A DNA stretch of 64,000 nucleotides from positions 234,327,770 through 234,391,769 of the forward strand of contig JAUPFV010000005.1 in assembly GCA_036936605.1 (NCBI GenBank), in the 5' to 3' direction. Shown in pieces: positions 33,660 through 45,526 of this stretch. Below the pieces are notes generated by a model. It did no database searches. It saw only the letters and a list, made by a program, of their open reading frames with translations, and had not been told where the DNA came from. This stretch comes from Limnanthes douglasii subsp. nivea. Its lineage: Eukaryota > Streptophyta > Magnoliopsida > Brassicales > Limnanthaceae. Every line of letters begins with the position of its first letter. Position 1 is the first letter of the stretch. The position numbers and the translations under genes were made by a program.

Positions 33660-34548
33660 ATGTTGCACAATTGGCGTGGGCGATGACCTTTAATTATATA
33701 TCTCATGCGTGCCTATAATAAATGGTCCACACTATTAGACGTTCTAGAAAAAATAGGCGTAAATCGAGTAGCACGTATGTGTCATTATGAAACATACAGG
33801 TTACCATGCACGTGGGAAATAACTACAATAGAAAAAGAAGGTATATACACTCTTAAAGATGACTTGGATACATTTTAGATAATAGTATATATTGTTCGAA
33901 GATATGCCACTACACATGAAGATGCTCTATTAAAAAAACTATCCATCATAGAAAGTTTGATACCTTACGGGCCTTAACATCAAGATTATATTATTAATAG
34001 GGTTATGCAGATCCTAAATCCTAAAACAAGTCACATTGTAGAGCCTAAAGAGTCGGTTATTACTAAAGATGGACCAAAATCCGACTCGGGCCGACCGACT
34101 AAATGTGACCCTAGTTTATGGGAATATGCCATTGATCAAACCACGAGTGCTAGCACTCCCATGAACACGTTTGGTAGCACAACTGCATCATAAATCCCTT
34201 CATTTTTAGTACCCAAACCTCCTATCATAAAAAATAAATTAGGTTGGCAAAAAAAAACTACGAATAAAGAAAAGTTAAATATGTACTTGGAGTGCATCCC
34301 TACCTTTATACATCCTTATATCAGTAAATTTGAAGACATTATTCGAGACAAACTTTCGGATATCAAACCTTTTCAAGAGAGATATGTGGTAAAGAGGAAA
34401 ATTGGGAATTGGTAAGACGTGATTTATGGTTGGAAGTGTATGGTTTGGCCGATGCTTTAGATGACATGATACGTAGGTTAAATTAGTTTAAGAGTCATTT
34501 GGGTATCCTTTATTGGATGAAATTTCCTGATATTGGATTAGTGGTAGC
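33660..34548 (+). pseudogene. OTU-type protease / MULE-FAR1-associated gene remnant, 5' part
   Basis: A frame at 34,005-34,193 contains NPKTSHIVEPKESV and SGRPTKCDPSLWEYA, like the linker between the FAR1/MULE part and the OTU domain in plant transposon-derived proteins. Then FIHPYISKFEDI (about 34,305-34,340) and, in another frame, EENWELVRRDLWLEV (about 34,395-34,440), typical of the OTU fold. The catalytic block between them is lost and stops are present. Element B inserted at 34,544-34,548; the gene resumes at 45,866. Assignment rests on remembered family patterns. Confidence 0.5.
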
Positions 34549-34889
34549 TGATGAGGGAGAATAAAAGACAAGGGCCAAAATGCATAGAAATAAATGTATA
34601 AGGGCCGAAATGCGTTAATTGTAAAGATATAGCCAAAATAGGAATGCATTTTAGAGTAGGGACCAAAAGATGTAATTAACCCGAATTAAAGCGTGTGGGG
34701 TCCGCAATTGTACTATAAAAGGACCACACACACTTCACGAATTTCGAGATAAATAGTACGACTTTATCTCTCTACTCTTTTAGCACTTTCTCTCTCTAGA
34801 TCTAACACAAATATTCTTCTACTTCTTAATCCTCTATCAACAAATCCTCTCACAATAGAATCACCCTCGGACCATCTTTCAACTCTTCA
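34549..34889 (+). repeat. Element B 5' LTR
   Basis: 341 bp with TG/CA ends, TATAAAA at 34,714, and CT-rich downstream sequence. Only one of the 30-bp U3 units found four times in A. Confidence 0.95.
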
Positions 34890-34907
34890 GTGGCGCCGTC
34901 TGTGGGA
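34890..34907 (+). other. Element B primer-binding site
   Basis: GTGGCGCCGTCTGTGGGA immediately after the LTR, identical to the inverted PBS of A. Confidence 0.8.
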
Positions 34908-34967
34908 AATGAAAATCGCTTCGACGACAATCGTTTCTTAGAAATAATTCCCGTTTCGAGGAGAACC

Positions 34968-37436
34968 ATGGAAGGCTCGGGGGACGATTTGGTTGATCAC
35001 TGTGTGGAAAACATGGAGGCGGATGACTTCCAGGATGACTTGGAATCCGATGGAGAAAGAGGACGACGAGTCGAGAACACCTTCGACGACTCCGCCCTCT
35101 TGACTCAGAGGAATGAACTACTGTTGGAAATCGAAAGGTTGAAGGCGGAGAAAGAAGCCGTCCTGAGAAATGTTCGATCTGAGGTAAGAAGAGAACCCGT
35201 CGATCAAAGGGAGGAGCAGGACGTCGAAATTCGTCCTAAGAAAATGGATGATAAGTATCGGAGGCGTGGGCGACGATCTCCGAGGAGGAGAGAAAAGTAC
35301 CGATCGGACTCGGTTACTTCGAGTGACTACTCGCGCTATAGTACTTCAGAATCATCTCCCCGAAAATACCACAGGAGGAAAAAACATGACCAGAGGCGAA
35401 CTGGTGCCCGAAGGGGGAAGAGTTCGGAGAGGAAATCCTCGCGGGAGAAGAGTCGCCACGACCGAGTTGCTGATCGTTCTCACGAGCAGGCAAAGTGTCT
35501 TGGGAAAGATGAGATGGGCCCACGAAATTCAGAATGGCAGCAGCAATACACGCTGCCCTCCGAGGAGGGCTTGTACTTCTCAAATAACGACAATTTGAGG
35601 TCTAATGTTTATCGCACAGGGCACAATTGGAGAGCTTCTCCTCTGTCATCGGAGATCTTAGTGGGGAATCTCCCGAAGCACTTTGACATTTCGAAGCTTG
35701 AAAAGTTCGATGGGACTCAGGATCCGGATAATCATATCGAGCAGTTTAAGAACTTTATGATAAATTTTGACGACGATGATAAGCTTTTGTGCAGAGCTTT
35801 CTCTCAAACTTCCAAGGGAGTGGCATCTAAGTGGTAAAACAGATTACCTCAGGGCTCCATTAAGAACTTTGACATGTTTTGGAGCATCTTTAGACAGCAC
35901 TTCGTTGGAAGCAAGAAGTTTCGGGCCAACGGAGATACTATAATCTACTGTCGACAAAAAGTGGGGGAAAGCCTGAAAAACTATACCAATCGCTTTGTAA
36001 AAACCAAAACAGATATGGAGTACTGCAAGGATTCGGTCGCGCTTGCGGCGTTCAGGATGGGTTTGCTCCCAGGGTTGTTAAAAGACACTGTGGCAGAAAT
36101 TCAAGCAATGACCTTCGGGGCATTGCTAGATCAAGTTGAGAAGAGAATCTTGGTGGAAGAAACTCAAGCTTCGGAGAAAGGTTCCGGAGAGCAATTGGAC
36201 CATAATCAATTCCAGAGGACCGAGTCAAGCACTCAGGTCCCTCGATCAAACGTCCCAGCTAAAAGCATGGGTCAGTATCCTCCGAGGCAAAAATCAAACC
36301 CGCAGTACTATGGTAATCAGTCGAACCACAATCAAGGGGGAAGATACATGTCAAACAAATGGACTCGACCCGACTACTATGCGGAGTTGACGGAAAATGT
36401 CGCAGCAATATTTGATAAAGCCAAGTCTTCGGTCACGTTCAGGAAGCCTTTTCCCATACAAACACCGAGGGAAAGCATAAGCGTAAACAAATACTGCAAG
36501 TATCATGAGGATGTGGGCCACGACACTAAAGATTGCATTGCCTTAAAGAAGGAAGTGCAGGCCCTCGTCGAGAATGGAATGTTGTTGGAGTATGTCAAAA
36601 AACACTCCCAGAAAAACACCGTAGTAAAAGCTGTCCAGAAAAACACTGACACTACCATGGTAATCTCCGAAGGGATTGACGACTTTGACATCGAGCAAGA
36701 GTATTTGGACCCGAAAGTCGGGAGGAACAACGTAAACTTGGTCGAAGAGGAAATTCCAAGGGGGAAGGTGGATAGTCTTTGTGCATTTTTTGAGTCCTTA
36801 GCAATCTTTGGCGGAGACACTATCGCCGGGAATTCAAACAGCTCTCGCAAAAGGCACATGGTGAATTTGACCACCCAGATCGAAGCTGGAGTCTCCGCAC
36901 AAATGCATCGATCACCTTCTCCTATTATTTGTTTTGATGATGATGATATGCGTAATGTTGCAGGACCTCATGAGGACGCTGTGGTGATTGCGGCGGGCAT
37001 TGCCGGGGATCAGATTCAAAAAATACTTATTGACACAGGAAGCTCTGCGAACATCCTGTTCATGAGCACCTATCGCCGCATTTCTGACCCACCGGTCATC
37101 CGAAGATCTGATAGAACGATAGTGGGCTTCACTGGAGCCACAACAGTTATCGTGGGAGAGTTTTAATGTATGGTGGAGTTGGGTCGTGGACCATTCAAAA
37201 AAGAAGTGGAGGTGCTCTTCATCGTGGTTGACGCACCCACCTCATATAATGCTATCTTGGGACGCTCTTGGTTGTCTCGGATGCACGGTGTCATCTCCAC
37301 AGTGCATCAGTGTCTAAAATACGTTATCGGGAACAATATCGGTACGGTCAGAAGCAGCCAGAAGATGGCACGAGAATGCTACCAAATCGCACTGTCCTCC
37401 AAGGGAGTTCGAGGGGGGCCCTCTGAATCAGCATAG
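34968..37436 (+). pseudogene. Element B gag-pro (two nonsense codons)
   Basis: Starts at ATG 34,968 (ACCATGGAA). Acidic N-terminus, Arg/Ser-rich segment, gag domain (about 35,706-35,930), zinc-knuckle-like CKYHEDVGHDTKDC (36,494-36,535), aspartic protease DTGSSANIL (about 37,032) and ILGRSWLSRM (about 37,255). The frame is continuous to the UAG at 37,434-37,436 except for TAA at 35,835-35,837, where A reads Tyr (KWYNRL), and TAA at 37,164-37,166, where A reads Gln. There are no frameshifts. Products would be capsid, nucleocapsid and protease of a cytoplasmic virus-like particle. Confidence 0.92.
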
Positions 37437-37442
37437 CAATTA
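37434..37442 (+). promoter_or_regulatory. Leaky stop context between gag-pro and pol
   Basis: TAG CAA TTA; pol follows in the same frame without a frameshift. Same nine bases as in both arms of A. Confidence 0.75.
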
Positions 37443-40400
37443 AAGGGGCTACCCTGCGAGGTCATCCCTTGTGATGATCCGAGGGAGGCCCCCGGATTTC
37501 AGGTTCCGGAGGAGGATTCTGCGACACATGAGTTCGCGGCGGGCAAAGTTCTGAAAATAGGGGTCCATCTCTCCCCCGAATTTAAAGGAAAGTTAATTGC
37601 TTTTTTATCTGATAAGCTCGATATGTTCGCTTGGTGTGCGCAGGATGTCACTGGGGTGTCGACGGAGATTATATGTCACCAACTTGCCTTGCGATCAGAT
37701 GTCCGACCAATAGTCCAAAAAAGGAGGCCTGTCTCCCCGGAAAAGGCCTCAGCAATTTTGTTGGAGGTCGAACGACTTTTAAGTATTGGTCATATTCGCG
37801 AGTCGCACTATCCCTTATGGGCATCAAATCCTGTGTTGGTGAAGAAGAAGAACGGCAAGTGGAGGATGTGTATCGACTTCACAGATTTAAACCGCGCTTG
37901 TCCTAAGGATCCTTTTCCTGTCCCGCGCATTGATCAATTAGTAGATTCGACCTCTGGAAATCGATTGCTATCTTTCATGGATGCTTACTCGGGCTACAAT
38001 CAAATCCGATTGGCTGCCAACGATGAGGAGAGCACTTCTTTTCTTACCGGGCGGGGTCTATACTGTTACAAGGTCATGCCGTTCGGTTTAAAAAACGCGG
38101 GGGCAACTTATCAGCGCTTGGTCAATAAAACTTTCGAGGAGCAGATTGGGAGGAATATGGAAGCTTATATCGACGATATGTTGGTAAAGAGTGAGAAAGA
38201 CGACGACCATTTTGCTGACCTCACCGAGACATTCCACAATTTGCGAAGGGTCAACCTCAAGCTCAATCCAGAAAAGTGTATTTTTGGAGTACGATCGGGT
38301 AAATTTCTTGGCTACGTGATTAGTGAGAGAGGCATTGAGGCGGACCCAGAGCAGTTAAGAGCGTTGATCACCATGAGCCCTCCTCGAAACATTAAAGAGG
38401 TGCAGATCTTGACAGGGCGATTGGCTGCCCTAAACCGATTTATTTCCCGTTCATCGGACAAGTGTGCCCCGTTCTTTAAAGTATTGCGGAATGCCAAGCA
38501 CTTTTGTTGGACTGAAGAATGTTCGACGGCATTTCGTCAAATTCAGGAGTATCTAACCTCTCCTGAAGTTTTATCTAAACCCTTAGCGGGGGAGACGTTG
38601 ATTGTTTACGTAGCAGTATCCACGTGTGCTGTCAGCGCTGTTCTCCTCCGAGAAGCTGACTCTCTCCTAAGGACAATTTATTATGTCAGCAAGAGTTTGC
38701 TGGACGCCGAAAAACGATATCTTACCTTGGAAAAGGTGGCTTTGGCGTTAGTAACAGCGGCGCGAAAGATGAGGCCTTACTTTCAAGCCCATCCAATTGT
38801 GGTTCGAACAACGTTTCCCCTAAAGAGTCTATTACAAAGACCAGATATCTCTGGCAGGATGACTAAGTGGTCCGTAGAGCTGGAAGACTTTGACATAACG
38901 TTTGAACCTCGCACAGCGATAAAGGCACAGGTTTTAGCATATTTTCTGGTTGAATTCCATTCCGACAGGGACGAACAGGAGGTATCTGACATAGTTGCCG
39001 AGGAAGAGTGGGTAGTACGGACGGATGGGGGGTCGAACGCCTCAGGCTGCGGGGCAGGTGTTCAGTTAATATCCCCGCAAGGGGTCGCTATGTTCCAAGC
39101 CATCCGTTTCGGGTTCAAAGCTACTAATAATGAGGCCGAGTATGAAGCAGCTTTGGCCGGCCTACGCTTAGCTCAGATATGCGGGGCTCGACGGATAAAG
39201 TTGGTCAGTGATTCTCAGTTGGTAATAAATCAGGTTTCGGGGGAGTCCGAGGCAAGAAAGGAAACACTGATACAATACTTAAAACTGATGAAAGATTTGG
39301 CGTCGGGTTTTGAGGACGTTAAGTTCGAACATGTCCGACGGGAATTGAATGTCGTCCCGGATTCTCTTGCTTCTACTTCGCGGACAGAAGGTTATCCCTG
39401 GGTTTTGGTCCAGGCGCGCCCGTCGATCTCAACCGGTAAAGACCATGTGATGAACGTCTCCGAGGAAAATCATGCGATCACACCTGATTGGAGAACAGTC
39501 CTCATTGATTTTTTGGCTCATGACATTTTGCCCACCGACAAATATGAAGCCAGAAAAGTTAGATTTAAGTCTAATGGTTACATTTTGCTAGACGGGTCGT
39601 TATATAAGAAATCTCTGAGTCGGCCATTACTGAGGTGCTTGAATGGACCTGAGTCACAAATCATCCTCTCTGAGTTGCACGACGGTGAAGGATCTGCTCA
39701 TTGTGGATATAAAGCTTTGATACGCAGGGTATTCTTGGCAGGTTATTATTGGCCAACTATTTCGACTGATGCAAAAGACCTGGTCAAGCATTGTGACACG
39801 TGCCAGCGGTATGAAAATGTAATCCACAAACCAGGAGCATTGATGGAAAGCATCTCAGAGGCAGTTCCTTTTGACAGATGAGGCATTGATTTGGTCGGAC
39901 CTCTACCAATGGCCTCTGGGGGCAGACAGACGATAATTGTGGCTGTTGATTATTTTTCTAAGTGGGTGGAAGCTGAGCCACTCGCGGGAACAAAAGCCAA
40001 GGACGTGATCAAATTTATTTTGTCTAACATCTGTTGTCGTTTTGGTGTGCCATTGCAGATTACAACGGATAATGGACCGCAGTTTGATAACAAAGAATTT
40101 CAGAATTTTTGTGTGTCCAGGGGAATACGACAATGTTTCTCGGCCCCATTTCACCCTCAGGAAAATGGCCAGGTGGAGGTAACTAATCGAACCATCCTCG
40201 ACGGGTTGAGAAAGAACCTAGAAGGTAAGGCGGGGAAATGGCCCGACTATTTACAGGAGGTGTTGTGGGCATATCCAACGACCCCACGAACAGCCACCGT
40301 TGTGTCCCCTTTTGCCTTAGTTTATGGAATGGATGCCGAGGTCCCTCCGGAGATCCTCTTCCCTTCACATCGAATAGCAACTTATGACTCGAACATCAAT

Positions 40401-40724
40401 GAAGAGCATAGAGCATTGGCTTTAGACTTGGTGGAGGAAAAAAGGCAGCGAGCACATTTGGCTTCCCTGCACTATCAAACTCTTATGAGGAGCCGATATG
40501 CATCCAAAGTCAACCATAGGGACTTTCAGGTGGGGGACAAAGTCCTACGGAAAATTTTCTTACACACTAAGGACAAGAGTTTGGGGAAGCTGGGCCCTAA
40601 TTGGGAAGGCCCTTATGAGGTCACCGAAAGGATAAAACCGGGTACTTATCGGTTGAAAGATAGAGACGGAAGATATCTCCGCCTACCTTGGAATATTGAG
40701 CATTTAAAGTTGTACCTCGATTAG
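37437..40724 (+). pseudogene. Element B pol (one nonsense codon)
   Basis: Reverse transcriptase with KKNGKWRMCIDFTDLNRACP (about 37,847-37,906) and YIDD (38,166-38,177); RT-linked RNase H (LTGRLAALNRFISRSSDK region); archaeal-type RNase H with RTDGGSN (about 39,018) and NNEAEYEAALAGLRLA; integrase zinc motif (HDGEGSAHCGYKAL to CDTCQRY, about 39,680-39,810), catalytic core with AVDYFSKW, TTDNGPQF and NGQVEVTNR (about 39,935-40,185), and a C-terminal domain ending LKLYLD. No chromodomain. The only break is TGA at 39,879-39,881, where A reads Trp (DRWGVDL). Otherwise open for about 1,095 codons. Confidence 0.93.
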
Positions 40725-40884
40725 CAGAGTTCGGAGAAAATATTGTATTTCTTTTCACTGTCTATGTATCCCTCGGGAAAATTTTTGGTGAGGACGCACT
40801 CTTTCCTACCCTGTTAGGCACAGGAAGGTTTTAACGAGGTGTTTCGATGATCCCATTAATACAACATTTCTTTGCCTTCAACTA

Positions 40885-41178
40885 TTTTTTGAGTCACAAT
40901 AACATGTGCCTCGAATTGTTGTCCCTCACACTATTTTTTGAGTCACAATAACATGTGCCTCGAATTGTTGTCCCTCGCACTATTTTTTGAGTCACAATAA
41001 CATGTGCCTCGAATTGTTGTCCCTCACACTATTTTTTGAGTCACAATAACATGTGCCTCGAATTGTTGTCCCTCACACTATTTTTTGAGTCACAGTAACA
41101 TGTGCCTCGAATTGTTGTCAATTACACTATTTTTTCAGTCACAATAATATGTGCCTTGAATTTCTGATCTTCGAATTA
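40885..41178. repeat. 49-bp tandem repeat downstream of pol (element B)
   Basis: Six units beginning TTTTTTGAGTCACAATAACA at 40,885, 40,934, 40,983, 41,032, 41,081 and 41,130, an exact 49-bp period. Confidence 0.95.
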
Positions 41179-41179
41179 T

Positions 41180-41714
41180 TTTTTGGGGCTATCGAACTAT
41201 TCATTGGGTCACATTAAAAGTGTACGACGATGTTTTGGGGACCTTCAAACTATTCTTTGGATTACATTAAGGTGTACCTCGAAGCAATTTTCAGTTATAA
41301 GTTAGAATATTTTCTCTTTCCGATTGTTTTCGAAGACCTTGAAATTATTCGAGGGCCAATAAATTCGAGTTCTATGGCCATTCAGTTTGAAGTCTGATGG
41401 CCTTATTACAAACATAAAATTCTATTAGAGATCCTGCACGTTATTCGAAGGCCACATAAGTTGGAATTCAAAGGCCTAACTACAAATATAAAACTTGGTA
41501 AATTTATCAGTCATTATTATTTGAAGGGCTACATTCGAAGGCCGCATAAGTTGGAGTTCGCAGGCTTAGTTGCAAGTATATAACTATTGTTCGAAGAGTT
41601 AGTGGAATAATAAGTTCGAGGAACGCTATATCGATAAGTTGAAATATTCCAGACATTACAAAAAGTGGCCTTTCTTAGGCCATACACAAAAAAATATCCC
41701 TACAGCAACTTTGT
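41180..41714. other. Element B 3' noncoding region before the antisense gene end
   Basis: Decayed 51-bp-type sequence (GGTCACATTAA) at about 41,200-41,280 and many TTCGAAGGCC-like motifs. No gene. Confidence 0.6.
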
Positions 41715-44700
41715 TTACTCAGCATTTTTCGAGGTATCACACTCCTCACCTTCTGAGTCTTCACTTTCGCTTACAACTATTTGCGGGGGGCGAAGTTTTG
41801 GGGGGACAAGCTTCCAAAAAGACCCCAGGTCATACTCAGGATGATCAGTGTATATCTGGGTTAATAAACCGGCTCGAGTAGCAGCATCTCGAGCCTGGAA
41901 TTTCTTTGAACATGTGGCTGCATAAGCATCCACAGCCTTATCCTGTGCCTCTTCGATCTCTACTGGGAAACCTCTAATTTTTCTTTTCAAATTGTCGCGC
42001 TCATCAACTACATTTTTAAAAGCCTCACTGCATTGCTCGAATGCATCGCACGCCTTGCGATGCCCTGTCTTGTATTCAGATATCAACAGTTCTTGGGTGT
42101 CAGTCTTTTTCTTGTATAAGTCCCTCTCTTTCTGGCAACAATGTTCTATTACTGTTATATAATGCTCAGCAGCAGAAAGACGCTCGTACAACGCATCGGC
42201 TTGGCCCTCGACCACTGCGTACTCTTTTTTGGCTTCCGCGAGCTGGGAGGCAGCAACTGAAGCCTTGAACTTATAGTAGTTTTTGCGCTTTTCCAGATGG
42301 CGCATCTTTTTTCCCTGGTTCACCGAAGTATGTAATATTCTTCGAAGACTCATTGAGAATTCGTCGTCCAGGGGAACCTCGAAGGAGCTTGAAGGAGATC
42401 CTAAGGCTGCAGAGTCGAATTCAGAGAAATTACCACAAGCAATGTCTGGATGGACAAGCAGTGGAGGGTCTGTTCGAGGGGCAGGGATAGGAGCCAGCCT
42501 TGGGCTATTTTCCAGAGAAGCCGGGTGAGAAGCCTCAGTAAGAGGCGAATGGTAGGAAGCTTCCCTGGGTGACTGGCCACCCCTGTTTTCATCATTTGTG
42601 ATACTATGGACCTCTCCTTCGAAATTGGTCTGCTCATTGTTGTTGGGGGTTTCTCCCCCTTCGGATTGTTCTTCGATGGGCTCGAGAAGAATCCCTTTTC
42701 CTTTTAAGTCTTTTTTCTTGCCATCCTTCCTTGATGGGAGGATGGGAGCAGAGAGAGGGGCAATGGACTTAGATGAAACGATGCTACTTGTTCGAAGGAC
42801 CTCACTTGTTCGAGGGACCTCACTTGTTCGAAGGACCTCATTTGTTCGAGGAACCTCGCTTGTTTGAGGAGCTTTTGACCTTGATGTTCCAGAATTCCCT
42901 GAGGGAGGTTGTTGTTTGTTGGTTACTTCTTGGGGGTTTAGGAGTTGAGTTGGTGTTACTTCTTCTTCTGAGGGTTCTTCCAAATGACTTTGTGACCGAG
43001 CGCGTTTGGGTAGGTAGATTGTCACATCCTGTTGGCTACAGCGTTCTAAGACTTCTCTCTCCGAAGGCGGCGTCATAAATTTACTCAGGCTAAGGCGGTC
43101 GAGGGGATTCAGCCTCCATAATTGACTCCTTGCCAAGTTGTCGTCGGTAAAGCACTGACGGAATCGATTGTCCCATTGGCCTTTTGCCCACAGGCGAAGA
43201 TTGGTAAAAATGGCGGTGGCTCCCTCGACATACTCTGTGTAGGGTTTGGATACGCCGGTCATAGCTGGAACAAATAATAAAGGATAAGAATGGTAACACC
43301 GAGCATGCTGTTCGAAACACACGTGTGTCTTCGAAAATATATGATTTTTTCGAGGGACCTATAAAGTTCGAAGGGAAGTTACGTTCGAGAAGTAAAGGGA
43401 AGAGCTAGTACTTACATTTCATGGTCCATTTCAAGGATAGCTTGTGTGGATTCGAAGAACTGGCTTCTGATCCGGTCTCCCAGCAACCAGAGAAGAAGAG
43501 GAACTGCTGGCCCCGATTGAAGGTCAACGAGTAGAAGGGGAAGTACGGATTTCGAGCAAGACCAGCCAGCCCAATGATTTGTTCCAATGAAAATTCCTGG
43601 CCTGAGAGCCTTGAGGCCATTATGCAAGCCATTAGGGTGAACCACATATTGGGCCCAACCTGTGAGGGACAGAGATCTATCTTCGAGAGGTATTCAATAA
43701 AGAAGGGGTCTAAAGGATACCTCAGCCCCCAATTTATGATCTCTGTATAGACCACCACCTCATGGTCCCTCACAGATAAGGGCATCTCTCCCTCCGAGGG
43801 AAATCGGATGTTGACATATTGAGGGATGCCCCATCGAGCCCTAAGCATGGTTTCCTCTGCCTTCGAAAAATACTTATACCTAATATTGGCAAGGGCCACC
43901 ATGTGCTTATTTTCAATACCCCTGATATTGTTGCCAACAATATTATCTAACTCCAAGGGCAAAGTCACATCCCCCTTCGATTTTGGCGCAATCCAGCGAG
44001 CTTGTTCCTCGGATATTGCCGAAGAGGAAGTGCCACCATTTGCAGGGCCTGACGAGGAGGTAATAGGCTTTTTCTGTCCGAGGAGCTTGTTGAAAGGTTC
44101 CATAACTATGGGGTCTAACGTTTCTTCATGCCTAATCCGCATATCCTCCTCGGTGATAAGTGTTCTTGAAGGTGAGAATTGAGTACCATGGATGGTCATG
44201 GACGGTGTGGAGGGCAGACTAGACACTTCCGTTCCTTGTCTTCGGGGAGGGCTTTCGGTACTATGTTGCAAGTTTTGCCTTCGAGGAGGACTTCCAGTAT
44301 TGTGTTCTAGGTTTTGCCTTTGAGGACTTTCAATACTTTGGTGTAGTTTTTGCCTTCGAGAAGGACTTTCGATATTGCGCTCCAAGTCTTGCCTTCGAGG
44401 AGGACTCACTGGGTTCCGAGGAGGACTCCTCGAAGTCCTTCGAGGGCTTGGAGATTTTCGGGGGCGATCTTCAACATTAATTGGGACAGTGGGTTCTCGA
44501 ATGGTTAGGGAAGCCCCCCTGGCCCGTTTTCGCTCGTGAGAATTTTTCTTATCTCTATGGGATTTTTTCCTCTTCGAACCTGATGAATGCTTGTGAGATT
44601 TTTCTTTGCCCATTTCTCTTGACGGGTTTGTTTCGGTGAGTAAGCTTTGACGAGCTACTTCCTGAGGGATAATGGCGGTCGAATTGTGCGAAGGGGGCCA

Positions 44701-44826
44701 TGCACCAAAAAAAGTTGTAGTCGGTGGAGGGGGACGAGGTCTTACGTCCTCACCAGCAGCAACCCTCTCTTCGAATCGTTTACTGATCAATAACCACTCA
44801 GGAATTCGACGGGGCTTGTTCGCCAG
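41715..44826 (-). CDS. Antisense gene of element B, two exons, about 974 residues or more
   Basis: Exon 1 runs from about 44,826 to 43,416, a GT-AG intron spans 43,415-43,265 (GTAAGT donor, TTGTTCCAG acceptor) and exon 2 covers 43,264-41,715; the join keeps frame with no stop. N-terminus: basic, SR- and PPRRQ-repeat-rich. Then RWGIPQYVNIRFPSEGEM, NWGLRYPLDPFFIEYL and FSLEQIIGLAGLARNP, resembling the domain called putative gypsy-type transposon (Transposase_28). Exon 2 has SEVPRT repeats, a long coiled coil (about 42,320-41,870) and an acidic C-terminus. No ATG starts the frame. In-frame CTG 44,826 (AAACTGGCG) is one base from a good ATG; the first in-frame ATG is 44,613. Function unknown. Antisense ORFs are described in Tat/Retand elements. 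Confidence 0.8.
42780..42870. repeat. 18-bp coding repeat in the antisense gene
   Basis: Units like CTTGTTCGAAGGACCTCA repeat about five times and encode SEVPRT on the minus strand. A has the same period at 15,065-15,125 with APRTSE. Confidence 0.8.
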
Positions 44827-44881
44827 TTTATCTCTCTAGAACTAATTGAACAAAAGTTGCATTAATGAAGGAAAATGTTGG

Positions 44882-44889
44882 TATTTATA
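44882..44889 (-). promoter_or_regulatory. TATA box of the antisense gene
   Basis: TATAAATA on the minus strand (TCTATAAATACC), about 56 bp before the possible CTG start. Element C has the same box at the matching place (58,881-58,874). Confidence 0.65.
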
Positions 44890-45230
44890 GAATCCTAGTG
44901 GGCTTTCGTGCAGAAGAGGCCCGGGGACATTTTTCTGTTGTTTGCCTAGGGGTATGATGGTCCATGTAGGCAACCTAGCTATAGCAGAAGATGAAGAGTT
45001 TCGTGTCAGAGATTGTCATGGGAAGTGGAAGGGTTTTCTGACAAAAGAATTGGTACCGTTTCTACAAAATCATGCTGACATCGCTGCTGGTACAATGACA
45101 TCATCAATCCTAGCAACATTTTTTCGCCTAAGTACCTAATTATCCGACGATGATCAGGCTAAAAAAGTTCCAAGGATTGGGGGGGTTACTCGGTATAGCA
45201 GAAATTCGAAGGGGTCTTGGTAGATATTCG

Positions 45231-45450
45231 TGGAGCAACCTTTTGTGCCTAAGGGACTTATGAAGTTCGAAGAAGCAACTTTTCGAATTTCAAGATTATT
45301 CGAAGAGGTTTCGTGGAGCAACCTTTTGTGCCTAAGGGACTTATGAAGTTTGAAGAAGCAACTTTTCCAATTTCAAGTTATTCGAAGAGGTTTCGTGGAG
45401 CAACCTTTTGTGCCTAAGGGACTTATGAAGTTCGAAGGAACAACTTTTCG
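45231..45450. repeat. About 82-bp tandem repeat before the polypurine tract (element B)
   Basis: Units with TGGAGCAACCTTTTGTGCC begin at 45,231, 45,314 and 45,396 (periods 83 and 82). A has only a single diverged version. Confidence 0.85.
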
Positions 45451-45501
45451 AAGAGATTTTGGCCGGTCAGAAGAATTATTCAGTCTTAGCAAAACAATTT
45501 T

Positions 45502-45526
45502 TTTTTTACTAAGACTGGGGGGCTAC
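45502..45526 (+). other. Polypurine tract of element B
   Basis: ACTAAGACTGGGGGGCTAC ends directly at the 3' LTR; preceded by a T run. Likely plus-strand primer. Confidence 0.7.

Noticed and set aside
35248..35598. Second open frame overlapping gag
   Set aside because: Arg/Ser-rich codons give long open shadows in other frames; only the main frame carries gag motifs and matches across copies.
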